The position numbers and the translations under genes are program-made. Of a DNA stretch of 64,000 nucleotides, positions 18,527 to 27,669 are shown in pieces. Every line of letters starts with the position of its first letter. Positions within the stretch are counted from its first letter, which is position 1. Below the pieces are notes generated by a model. The model did no database searches. It worked only from the letters and a program-made list of their open reading frames with translations, and was not told the DNA's origin. Origin of the DNA: a bacterium HR37. GTDB lineage: Bacteria; Desulfobacterota_D; UBA1144; Nemesobacterales; CSP1-2. The DNA is taken from contig BEIN01000006.1 in NCBI GenBank assembly GCA_002898375.1, forward strand, positions 1 through 64,000, given 5' to 3'.

Positions 18527-18799
18527 TCATGGATTCCTTTCCTTTATCAGGTGGAATACAAGAACCAGTATGTGCTTACATATCTCCCCTTTTTGAAAGT
18601 TATCTCTGCACCCACACGAAGCGGTATCCTCAGAGAGCATAACGGCGAAATTTCCCCCTTCACTTGTAGAAACATAAGCCTTTACAAGATTCTCTCTCTC
18701 CTCTACAATCTCTACCCTGGGTGGTCTAAAAGAGAACTCCCTTATAGCCTTACCGATATTGGCTTCAGAGCTTTTGCCAATAAAAGTCATAAGATCCAT
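18527..18799 (-). CDS. SWIM zinc-finger protein
   Basis: CGCRDNFQKGEICKHILVLV (CxCxnCxH). Confidence 0.7.
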   Translation of the reverse strand: MDLMTFIGKSSEANIGKAIREFSFRPPRVEIVEERENLVKAYVSTSEGGNFAVMLSEDTASCGCRDNFQKGEICKHILVLVFHLIKERNP

Positions 18800-18898
18800 C
18801 TACGCCTCCGTCCAGCCAAATTTGTGCCCAAAAGCCTTGAGCAAAATAAATTATACAATTAAAATTAGCTTGTTTAGACAAAAAGTGTCTTTTGTCGG

Positions 18899-20119
18899 AT
18901 GCGCTTTCAAATCAGAAAAAACCAGAGGCTTGCTCCTTTTATAGTAGCTTTACTCTTCTTTTCCGTAACACTGGTTGTTTACTATCTAACCTACCCCGGC
19001 TACAACACACCCTACGATTACTTCGTCTGGCTTGCAGACGCATTTATACACGGAAGACTCTCCCTTAAGGAGGCCCCACCTCGCCTTACAGAGCTTATTC
19101 CCTTTAACGGAAACATATACGTGGTCTATCCCCCAATGCCTGCCATTCTTTTAATACCTTTTGTTGCCATATGGGGGGTAGAGTTTAAGCAAACCCTTGC
19201 ATCAATCGTTCTGGGAAGTATAAACGTATCACTTGTGTACCTAGTTATGAGAAGGTTAACCTCAAGTGAGAGCATCCGTATATGGATGACAGTGCTTGTT
19301 GCCTTTAGCACCATTCACTGGTACATAGCAACAATAGGTTCTTCCTGGTATCTTGCCCACATCTGCTCTTTTTTCTTTCTGAATCTTGCCATATATGAGA
19401 CGCTTGGTAAAAAACGCCCTTTTCTTATCGGCCTTCTTGTCGGGGCCTCTTACTGGTCAAGGCTCTCTACCATACTTGGGCTACCCTTTTTCATCATCAT
19501 GCTATCCGATAAGTGGCTTTCCAATTCAGAAGAACACTTTTTAAAAAGGATAAGGTTAAAACCCCTGATCCAGCTTGGTTCAGGCACTGCAGTGTTTGTT
19601 TTCCTGAACCTCACCTATAACTACCTAAGGTTTGGCACACCCCTTGATGTTGCATACACCATGCTACTTACACCAAGTGCCCAGCCATGGTTTGACAGAG
19701 GAATGTTTAGTCTCTACTACATCCCCTATCACCTTTACGTTATCCTTGCAAAGCCTCCAGTCTTTATAGATAAACCTCCCTATGTCGTCCCTTCCATGCA
19801 GGGGCTCTCAGTTCTTGTTACAACACCTGCATTTATATACAGCATATTTGCGGGTATAAGAAACAGGCTTGCGTTTGCATGCTGGTCTGCAATAATACCC
19901 ATTGCTCTGCTTATTTTTACAAAAGCCGGAACCGGCTGGACACAGTTTGGATACCGCTATGCAATGGATTTTTACCCGTTTTTAATACTGCTAACCCTTC
20001 GCGGAATCGGAAGCACACTCAGATGGCACCACAAACTGCTAATATGCCTCGGGATCCTAACAAACACCTGGGGTGTTCTTTGGATAAACAAATTTCGCTG
20101 GTTTGACTGGTGGGGGTAA
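18899..20119 (+). CDS. polytopic membrane glycosyltransferase-like protein (GT39/PMT-like)
   Basis: Multiple TM segments; YYLTYPGYNTPYDYFVWLADAFIHGRLSL N-terminal loop typical of GT-C proteins. Confidence 0.65.
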   Translation: MRFQIRKNQRLAPFIVALLFFSVTLVVYYLTYPGYNTPYDYFVWLADAFIHGRLSLKEAPPRLTELIPFNGNIYVVYPPMPAILLIPFVAIWGVEFKQTLASIVLGSINVSLVYLVMRRLTSSESIRIWMTVLVAFSTIHWYIATIGSSWYLAHICSFFFLNLAIYETLGKKRPFLIGLLVGASYWSRLSTILGLPFFIIMLSDKWLSNSEEHFLKRIRLKPLIQLGSGTAVFVFLNLTYNYLRFGTPLDVAYTMLLTPSAQPWFDRGMFSLYYIPYHLYVILAKPPVFIDKPPYVVPSMQGLSVLVTTPAFIYSIFAGIRNRLAFACWSAIIPIALLIFTKAGTGWTQFGYRYAMDFYPFLILLTLRGIGSTLRWHHKLLICLGILTNTWGVLWINKFRWFDWWG

Positions 20120-20769
20120 AGATGAAGGGGATAAAAGTACTTATCATCTGCGGTGCTCCGGCAAAAAACCCGGCTCTATCAAAAGAGGAAGTACCAAAGT
20201 GCATGATCCCTGTAAACGAAAGGCCTTTCCTTGACTACCTGATTGAGTATCTGCAGAGGTTTAACCTTGAGGTAGTCCTCTCTATAGGGCACATGGCAGA
20301 GAAGATAGTTAAACGCTACCCAAAGCTTAAATACGTTCTCGATAACCCCCCTTCAGGAACCGGTGGTGCACTGAGGAGGGCAATGGAGACAATAGATTTG
20401 GGAGAGGATTTCTTCGTGGTGGATGGAGGTCTCTACATAGAGATTAACTATGATGAGATGTATAGCATACACAAAAGAACTGGGGCATTTGTTACCTACT
20501 CCCTAAGCAAGGTCAGAAAACCCTTAAAAGACACCCTCGTTAAGGGAGGAGTATACCTGTTTAACAGGAAGATAGAATCGTTTATAAGACTGTTCAGAAA
20601 TCAAAAGGAATTTGATCTGGATGATATTGTAAACAGCGCAAGGTACAGGGCATTTGAGTACATAGTAAGCGAAGAGGTAATAGATATTGGAACACAGGAA
20701 GGTTACTCAAGGTTTTCAGGCTATGTAAAGTATAACCCTTTATCCCCCTTTAACCTTAACAGAAGATAG
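20110..20769 (+). CDS. sugar-phosphate nucleotidyltransferase-like protein
   Basis: KEEVPKCMIPVNERPFLDYLIEYLQ, SGTGGALRRAME, VVDGGLYIEINYDEM. Confidence 0.85.
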   Translation: MGVKMKGIKVLIICGAPAKNPALSKEEVPKCMIPVNERPFLDYLIEYLQRFNLEVVLSIGHMAEKIVKRYPKLKYVLDNPPSGTGGALRRAMETIDLGEDFFVVDGGLYIEINYDEMYSIHKRTGAFVTYSLSKVRKPLKDTLVKGGVYLFNRKIESFIRLFRNQKEFDLDDIVNSARYRAFEYIVSEEVIDIGTQEGYSRFSGYVKYNPLSPFNLNRR

Positions 20770-20777
20770 CCCATAAG

Positions 20778-21344
20778 CTAGAAAACATAACCAAGCTCAA
20801 GGAGGTTACGATTCATCCCCTTACCATCGAAAAAGCCCATATCCGACATGTGATGAAATCTATACCCTATATAGAGGTGACCAACCCTAAAGCCAATTCC
20901 CCCATGTGCGGTAAATTGAAGGGGAGCACCAAAGTCACGTTCACCCAACTCTGCCTCACTTATAAATCCAAGACCAACACCACCGTCTAGGATAAGGGGC
21001 AAACCTTCTCTGTTAAATGCAAGGCCAGGACCAAAGGTTAAGAGAAAAGCACTGTCCTCATCCTGCCTTACAACCCCTCCTGCAAAGTTCCATCTCGAGT
21101 GAACAGCTACGTCCCCAAGCCTTATATTGTAGGGTAATTTATAAACACCAAAAACCTCGTAAGTAGAAAACCTTATTCTCGTTACAAGAAAGGACGTTCC
21201 TCCCCTGAACCCAAGAGAGAAAAAACCACCACCTGATGCCAGACTCTTTTTACCCATTGCAAAGATACCAAGAGCTATTACCGGAACGAGATAAACCGCC
21301 CTTACACCCATCATTTTCCTCACAAAACCTTCTTTAAAAGGCAA
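20778..21344 (-). CDS. outer-membrane acyloxyacyl hydrolase (PagL-like)
   Basis: Small beta-barrel pattern with C-terminal IGYRFHHMSDMGFFDGKGMNRNLLELGYVF (H-S pair). Confidence 0.7.
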   Translation of the reverse strand: MPFKEGFVRKMMGVRAVYLVPVIALGIFAMGKKSLASGGGFFSLGFRGGTSFLVTRIRFSTYEVFGVYKLPYNIRLGDVAVHSRWNFAGGVVRQDEDSAFLLTFGPGLAFNREGLPLILDGGVGLGFISEAELGERDFGAPLQFTAHGGIGFRVGHLYIGYRFHHMSDMGFFDGKGMNRNLLELGYVF

Positions 21345-21421
21345 AAGTTTTGATATATTACCTGCAAAGTAAAAAAAGTCAGCAAAAACCCTGCTAAAAA
21401 GTGGAAAACACAGGAAAGGTA

Positions 21422-24400
21422 TTACAGTGGTACAAGCTCTACTTGGGGTAAAATAACAAAAAAACCATCCGTATGTTTCTTAAACCTCTTTGAGGCAATG
21501 TGTAGGTACCTTTTAAGCTGTTCTCTATAACTGGCAAGCTCGCTTCTTTCCATTACGTACTTGTAATCAAAGACACTTACACCCCTTTCTTCCTCCAGCA
21601 CAAGATCCATTCTTCCCCTCTCTGTATAACCCCTATCCTCTACAAGAAAGGGAACCTCCCTATATACCCTCCGTGCCCTCTTTATTCTCCCGATAAGTTC
21701 CGATTTAAGAAAGTTTCTAGCCATTGAGCTAAAAAGCTCAGTAATTGACCCACAATCTACACAAGACGCCTCAGCCAGAACAAATCTTGCGGTGCTTAAA
21801 ACACTTTCCTCCCTAAAATCCCAAAGCTCAAGAAACCTGTGCATAAGTTTTCCAACCTCAAGAGGAGAGAGTTCACCAATAGGCAAAACAAAACCCCTAC
21901 CCCCTTCTCCCACATGCAGATCTCCTGTTACAAGGGAAAACCCCTCCAGAGTGGAAAAACCTGAGGGTTTTCCTTCTTCAAAAAACGCCTTCTCCACGCC
22001 CTTTTCCCGCCATATAGGTATCTCAAACCCACAAAAAGAAACCCTATCCGTATTTAATTCCACCTCAGAGCTTACCCCAATTACAGAGTCGATAAGGAAA
22101 GAAAGCTTCTTTTCTAAAGGCCTGCTTTTCCCACTTTTTCCCCAGGCTACAACAAGCAGGTCTTTTGCTCTCGTCTTTGCAACGTAGAGAATGCGCTTTT
22201 CTTCTTCAAGTTCTTCCATATACTTAAGCTCACTTACCTGTTTCCATAGGGAAGAGCTTGTCCCCTCATGCCTTACAAGGAACTCTCCTTTCCCTGTTAC
22301 GGCTACCCTTTTACTCTCCCCTCCTGCATGATCAAGATCAGCAAGAAACACAACGGGGAACTCAAGCCCCTTTGCCTTATGAACGGTAAGTACCTTTACA
22401 GAATCCTCCTCAAGAAGCTCAGATTGAGAGGGAGGTTCGTAATCCTCTTCAAATCCGGATTCCAGATAATCAAGTATATCAACCACGTTTAACCCCATTG
22501 ACTCAAGCCTTTTAAAAACCCTAAGGAGCCTGCCTATGTTTTCGTATTTAACCAATCCATCTCTTAGGGCAAGCACTGCAGAGTCAAAACCCGTCTCTCT
22601 TAAGATAAACTCGAGAAGGGAAGCCGGGGTTAGAGAGAAAGCCACTTTTCTAAGCCCTCCTACAAACTCAAGGAAATCTGAAATCCTTTCTACCCTCTCA
22701 CGCTTGCCGTAGAAAGACAGCAACTCCTCATCAGATACCCCTAAAAAGGGAGAACGTAAAACACAGGCCTCTGCAATACGGTCTCCTGGATTTAGCAGAT
22801 ATCTAATAAAAGCCACTATATCCCTTACCTCGGTTTGAGCAAACAGGGTTCCTCCGCTAACGGAGCGGTAGGGAATGTTAAATTCCCTTAGAGAACTCTC
22901 GTATACATACATAAAGGTCCTATACCTTAGAAGCAAAGCCATATCCTTAAACGAATACCCCTGTTTGCGAAGCTCCAAAATCCTTCTTGATATGCTCTTT
23001 GCCTCTTTTCTCCTACACTCATCCACATTTTTACCGGAAGAGATAATAAACTCTATAGGATGTATTTTGGAGTTTGACCCAATCTCCGGACACATGTACT
23101 CGTACCCACGGTCAAAGTGTTTCTCAAAGAACTTATTGAAGAACCCAACAAGTGGAGCCTGTGACCTGTAGTTTCTTACAAAGCTCTTGAAGTCATTTCC
23201 TTCACCTTTTAATCTGGAGAATAGAGAAGGATCACCACCACGAAATCCAAATATGGCCTGCTTTGAATCACCAACAACGAAGAGGTTTGCACCCGCCTTC
23301 TTACAGAGCAAGCGTATTATCTCAAACTGCAGTCTGTCGGTATCCTGAAACTCATCAACCATAACGTACTTAAATCCGCTTATGTAAGAAGCGCATCTCT
23401 CCGAACTGTCCTCAAGCAGATTCCTGGCAAAACGAAGAAGGTCTTCGTAGTCCAGGACACCAAGTTGTCTCTTCCTTTCCCGTATAAGATAAAAAGCCCT
23501 CTCGGCCAGTTCCTTATAAAGGTGGGAAAGCTCCAAATCGAACAGACTTAGAATGTGGTTTGCAAGATCAAGTAGCTCTCCTGCGAGATCTTTATCCGAG
23601 TTATCAGCTTTTTTGAGATTACAGATCCCTTCAAGCTCCTTACAGATACCTGAAATAAATGAAACCCTACCCGAACCGTAAGGTGAACCAAGAACCTTTG
23701 AGGCAAGTTCTTTAACCTTTCCCATCCTCTTTTCTACGTTTTTATTTGGGTACTCATCCGGAAACCCATTGATCCTATCTATGAGGATTTCAATTAACTT
23801 CTCTTTCCCCACTTCTTCTTTTAGCTCATTACCCCCAAACACACAAAAAGGAGGCTCAATGTGAAAGGTATCTGCAAGGTAGATGATCTCAGAAAGCTTT
23901 TTCCTTATCTGCTCAAAATTAAAGCCCTCTTCTTTAAGTATCTTCTTTAAAAGCCCTTCCCCATCAGGTTCCGATTGCCACAACTCCAGAATAAGATCAT
24001 CTATGGCTTTTCTAACCAGTGCACCTTTTTCGATCTCATCCACTACGGAAAAATCCAGAGACACCCCACTTTCCAAAGGATTTTCTCTTATAAGGCGAGC
24101 TGCAAACCCGTGAATGGTTCCTATCGGCGCACCGGTAAGCTTCCTTACTGCATCCCTTCTTAAAAAGCTTCTTTCCCCATACCGTCTGATGTACTCCTTT
24201 ATCCTGCTCCTAATCCTCCCTTTCATCTCGGAGGCAGCGTTTTCGGTAAAGGTTATAGCAACGATTCCATCAACATCAGCCCTTCCCTGCTCGAGAATAC
24301 AGAGGTACCTTGCAACAAGGGCTGTGGTCTTACCGGAACCCGCACCTGCCTCAACAACAGGCTGAGCATCCAGATCTAAAACCACCTCCTGTTCTTCGTT

Positions 24401-24436
24401 AAGCCCCATAAATTCCCTTATTTTGCTATCCTCCAT
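21422..24436 (-). CDS. UvrD/AddA-like helicase-nuclease
   Basis: VEAGAGSGKTTALVARY, VDEFQDTDRLQ, VGDSKQAIFGFRGGD, LTVHKAKGLEFPVVFL; C-terminal GRMDLVLEEERGVSVFDYKY nuclease motif. Confidence 0.93.
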   Translation of the reverse strand: MEDSKIREFMGLNEEQEVVLDLDAQPVVEAGAGSGKTTALVARYLCILEQGRADVDGIVAITFTENAASEMKGRIRSRIKEYIRRYGERSFLRRDAVRKLTGAPIGTIHGFAARLIRENPLESGVSLDFSVVDEIEKGALVRKAIDDLILELWQSEPDGEGLLKKILKEEGFNFEQIRKKLSEIIYLADTFHIEPPFCVFGGNELKEEVGKEKLIEILIDRINGFPDEYPNKNVEKRMGKVKELASKVLGSPYGSGRVSFISGICKELEGICNLKKADNSDKDLAGELLDLANHILSLFDLELSHLYKELAERAFYLIRERKRQLGVLDYEDLLRFARNLLEDSSERCASYISGFKYVMVDEFQDTDRLQFEIIRLLCKKAGANLFVVGDSKQAIFGFRGGDPSLFSRLKGEGNDFKSFVRNYRSQAPLVGFFNKFFEKHFDRGYEYMCPEIGSNSKIHPIEFIISSGKNVDECRRKEAKSISRRILELRKQGYSFKDMALLLRYRTFMYVYESSLREFNIPYRSVSGGTLFAQTEVRDIVAFIRYLLNPGDRIAEACVLRSPFLGVSDEELLSFYGKRERVERISDFLEFVGGLRKVAFSLTPASLLEFILRETGFDSAVLALRDGLVKYENIGRLLRVFKRLESMGLNVVDILDYLESGFEEDYEPPSQSELLEEDSVKVLTVHKAKGLEFPVVFLADLDHAGGESKRVAVTGKGEFLVRHEGTSSSLWKQVSELKYMEELEEEKRILYVAKTRAKDLLVVAWGKSGKSRPLEKKLSFLIDSVIGVSSEVELNTDRVSFCGFEIPIWREKGVEKAFFEEGKPSGFSTLEGFSLVTGDLHVGEGGRGFVLPIGELSPLEVGKLMHRFLELWDFREESVLSTARFVLAEASCVDCGSITELFSSMARNFLKSELIGRIKRARRVYREVPFLVEDRGYTERGRMDLVLEEERGVSVFDYKYVMERSELASYREQLKRYLHIASKRFKKHTDGFFVILPQVELVPL

Positions 24437-27404
24437 ATCTTCTTATAACACCTCCATGAACCCTACAGAGGTCTTTAAACTCGCACCATCCGCAGGTTGA
24501 GTAATCGTCCTTTCTTAACTCAACCTCTAGCCCATCAATACAAGCCTTCTTATCCTCTATAACGGGAGCAAAAAAGCCCTGCCTAATAAGGCTACTGTAG
24601 AGCCTTAAATAAGACAGAGCAGATTCTATCTGGGCATCTATGTTTCCTTTACCGCTCTCACTTTCCCCTCTTTCCTCATCTGGTTTCTCAATAAACCTGT
24701 AATACCCACCGTATGGTGTTATTCCCTCCTGTTTAAGCGCAAAAAGGTAAAGGGGAAGCTGAAGGTGTAGCGGGTTGCAAAACCGCTTAGTATTTGGAGA
24801 CCCAAGTTTATAGTCAATAACAAGAGCGCCCTTATCTCCAATATCAACCCTGTCTATAACCCCTCTTAATCGTATCCCCTCAAACTCAAAAGAAACCTCT
24901 CTCTCAAAGGATACGGGGAAAAACCCCTTAGAGTTCCACTCCCTTATTCTCCCGGCCTCCTTTAGGATAAAGGTAGGCAAGACCTCTTCAAGCATCTTTA
25001 CCCTAAGAAGCTCCCTGATACCCGGGGAAAGCCAGCCAAACTCTCCAGAGAAGTCAATGCCTTCTGCAAAACACCTAAATTTTTGAAGTAGCTCATAATC
25101 CCCTACCGTTCTTAAATCAATCCTTCCGTCCATCTCAGAGGAAAGAGCCTTAAAAAAGTCTCCAAGCACCCTGTGATAGAAACCTCCCGTATCAAGAACT
25201 GAGACATCCTCCTCGTACTCAGGAAGGCCCTTAAGCCCAAGTACCCTTGATGCAAAGTACCTGAAGGGACACCTGCCGTACGTTTCAAGGCCTGTAGGAG
25301 ATAAAGAAAGCTCCTTAAAGAGACTGATATCCTTAACCACTCCCTCAAACCCGGAAAAGTCCCCTCTGTTCCTTAACCTCTCTTTCTCTGCAGCCACACC
25401 TGATACAACCCGCTCATACTGCGGCCAGTGTTTTCTTAAAAACTCTGAAAGCTCACCCTCCCCGTAGCTATCCGTAAAGAAAAGGTATCTTGCAAGGTCA
25501 TAAACCGTATATATGTTCTCAGCCCTTAAAAGCCTATCCTTAAGTGTTTCTTTTTTAATCGCCCATCCTTCCTCCTCAGCTATCTCCTCTACAAGGTACG
25601 AAGGGAGCATGGCCCTCTCCCTACTGTCTACCTGTGAATACGTAATCCAGAGGTAGCTTTTAGCGGAGCTACATACAAGCTTAAAGAGAAGCTCTTCATC
25701 CTGGTAATGGACATCCTCAACCAGAAGGAAATCACCATCCATAAACCTGTTTATAACCTTCCTCTCAGTATCTTTAAGCACCGCATCCTGAACAAACTGC
25801 ATGGGGAAACTCCTTTCAGAAACATCCAGCAGGAAAACAAAGGGAAAATCTGCACCCCTCAGGTCAAAGGCCTCTACCACATAAACTCCCCTTTCCTCTT
25901 CAGAGGACCTAAGGTAAAACCTTGCCTCGGAAAAAACATCTTTAAGGAGGAAGAGGCACTCCTCTGGCGAAATAGCCTTTCCAAATCCCATATTCGAAAG
26001 AAACCTAAGCTCCCTTAATAACGCTGAAAGCTCCTCCCAGGCAAAAAGATGTATACGGTGCAGGGATGAGACCCTCCTTACCGCAATATGCACACCCAGG
26101 GTATCCAGAAGAGCTATAAGGTCGGAACAAAAACCCTTTAAGGTCCCAGAGTTTAATCTTTCATTTAGAAGAGAAATCAAATTCCTAACCGATTCGGAAA
26201 AACCCGCCGGCAGATTAGCTTCCTCTAAAAGAGCAAGCCACTCTCTAACTCCACCCCGAAACTTCCTCTCACGGGCTTTGTTCTCAAGCTCCAAAACTAC
26301 ACTCTCAAGGCAGTGGGTGTCTTTAAAAAACTCTGACAGGAAAGGGCTTCTTAGCAGATTGGAAAATCTCTTTCTTTCAAAACCAGATAACTTAACCTCC
26401 AGAAGATCCATCACAAACTGTCCAAGTAGAGACTCTTTTAAACTTATACCCCTAGATACCCAGTACGAAATGCCAAGCTTATCAAAACCGCTTACAATGT
26501 CCTTTGCCTTTTCGGAAAAAGACCTTAAAACAACACAGATTTCGTCTGCCCTAACACCTTTTTCCAAAATCAACCTCTTTATCTCTTTTGAAACAAAGTC
26601 AACCTCCTCAGAAAAAGAAGGAAAAGAACGTATCTCTACACTCCTTTGCCTGAAGGAAGTTCGGGAAAGACGCCTGATATCTTCAGGGTTTATGCCAAGC
26701 TTCCTAGAAAGCCTTCTTCTTAAAGTAGAAAAACCACTTAGGTCGGGGACAAAGACCCTTAGCTCATACCCTCTTTCCTCTATACTTTTTAAAACCTCAA
26801 CCTGGGTCAGGGTAAGATCCGGAAAACCAAATACAAAAAACCTCTTTGCCTCTGGAAAAACATCCCCAAGTCTTCCGTTTCTTATACTCTCTGATAGCAA
26901 GACAAGTTCATCTATATCATCAACCAGCCCCTCACCAAGGAGCCTTTTCTGGTAACACTCAAAAACACCTGCCAGATCAATTAGCTTTTTCTTAAGCACA
27001 TCCTCCTCAATTTTTTCCGCAAGCCCTCTTAAGCAATCAGGGGTTAACTTTAAGTGCTTAAACTCAGCAATAAGACGAACGAGAGAACCGGAAAAACCCC
27101 TTATAAGTGGTTCTTTAAAATATGTAAACGTATCTGCTAGTTCCTCCACCACCTCTTCCATAAGGAAGAGCCTTCCTACCCTGGACAATCTTACCAACAT
27201 ATCCCGATTCAAAAGGAAGGCAAGTTTCCCAAATGTAAGAAGCCTGTTACCCCAGAGACCATGTTTAACAAAGAGCCTCTCTGCCCTACTCAGGGCAGGC
27301 ACATCAGGGAAGATAAAGAAAAGCGACTCATCCTTAAGATCCCCTCCCTCCCATTCCAGAACCTCTCTCAGACCACACCCAGATGGAACCTCATAGAGCA
27401 TCAT
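24426..27404 (-). CDS. AddB/PD-(D/E)XK nuclease-helicase partner protein
   Basis: C-terminal RLRGVIDRVDIGDKGALVIDYKLG and Fe-S-type CGWCEFKDLCRVHGG; overlaps the AddA-like gene. Confidence 0.88.
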   Translation of the reverse strand: MMLYEVPSGCGLREVLEWEGGDLKDESLFFIFPDVPALSRAERLFVKHGLWGNRLLTFGKLAFLLNRDMLVRLSRVGRLFLMEEVVEELADTFTYFKEPLIRGFSGSLVRLIAEFKHLKLTPDCLRGLAEKIEEDVLKKKLIDLAGVFECYQKRLLGEGLVDDIDELVLLSESIRNGRLGDVFPEAKRFFVFGFPDLTLTQVEVLKSIEERGYELRVFVPDLSGFSTLRRRLSRKLGINPEDIRRLSRTSFRQRSVEIRSFPSFSEEVDFVSKEIKRLILEKGVRADEICVVLRSFSEKAKDIVSGFDKLGISYWVSRGISLKESLLGQFVMDLLEVKLSGFERKRFSNLLRSPFLSEFFKDTHCLESVVLELENKARERKFRGGVREWLALLEEANLPAGFSESVRNLISLLNERLNSGTLKGFCSDLIALLDTLGVHIAVRRVSSLHRIHLFAWEELSALLRELRFLSNMGFGKAISPEECLFLLKDVFSEARFYLRSSEEERGVYVVEAFDLRGADFPFVFLLDVSERSFPMQFVQDAVLKDTERKVINRFMDGDFLLVEDVHYQDEELLFKLVCSSAKSYLWITYSQVDSRERAMLPSYLVEEIAEEEGWAIKKETLKDRLLRAENIYTVYDLARYLFFTDSYGEGELSEFLRKHWPQYERVVSGVAAEKERLRNRGDFSGFEGVVKDISLFKELSLSPTGLETYGRCPFRYFASRVLGLKGLPEYEEDVSVLDTGGFYHRVLGDFFKALSSEMDGRIDLRTVGDYELLQKFRCFAEGIDFSGEFGWLSPGIRELLRVKMLEEVLPTFILKEAGRIREWNSKGFFPVSFEREVSFEFEGIRLRGVIDRVDIGDKGALVIDYKLGSPNTKRFCNPLHLQLPLYLFALKQEGITPYGGYYRFIEKPDEERGESESGKGNIDAQIESALSYLRLYSSLIRQGFFAPVIEDKKACIDGLEVELRKDDYSTCGWCEFKDLCRVHGGVIRRYGG

Positions 27405-27669
27405 CTCCCCAGATTTCCTCCTTTAAAACCTGAGATGATTTTCTCACATAGAGCAGTAATATGTCAACAAAGTGTTTCAAATTAGAGAAACCGTCTCTAC
27501 ATACCAAAGTATGAACTTGATTTTAAACTTATAAATACCCTGAAATATTTCTGAAACGTTTTCTTTTCTAAAAAAACCTGTTAAGAAACTTTAAAATTTT
27601 AGAAGCCCTTATTCCAACTAAAAAGGCTTGATAACGGAAAAGCGGCTGTAGTAATATAGTTAAAGCTAT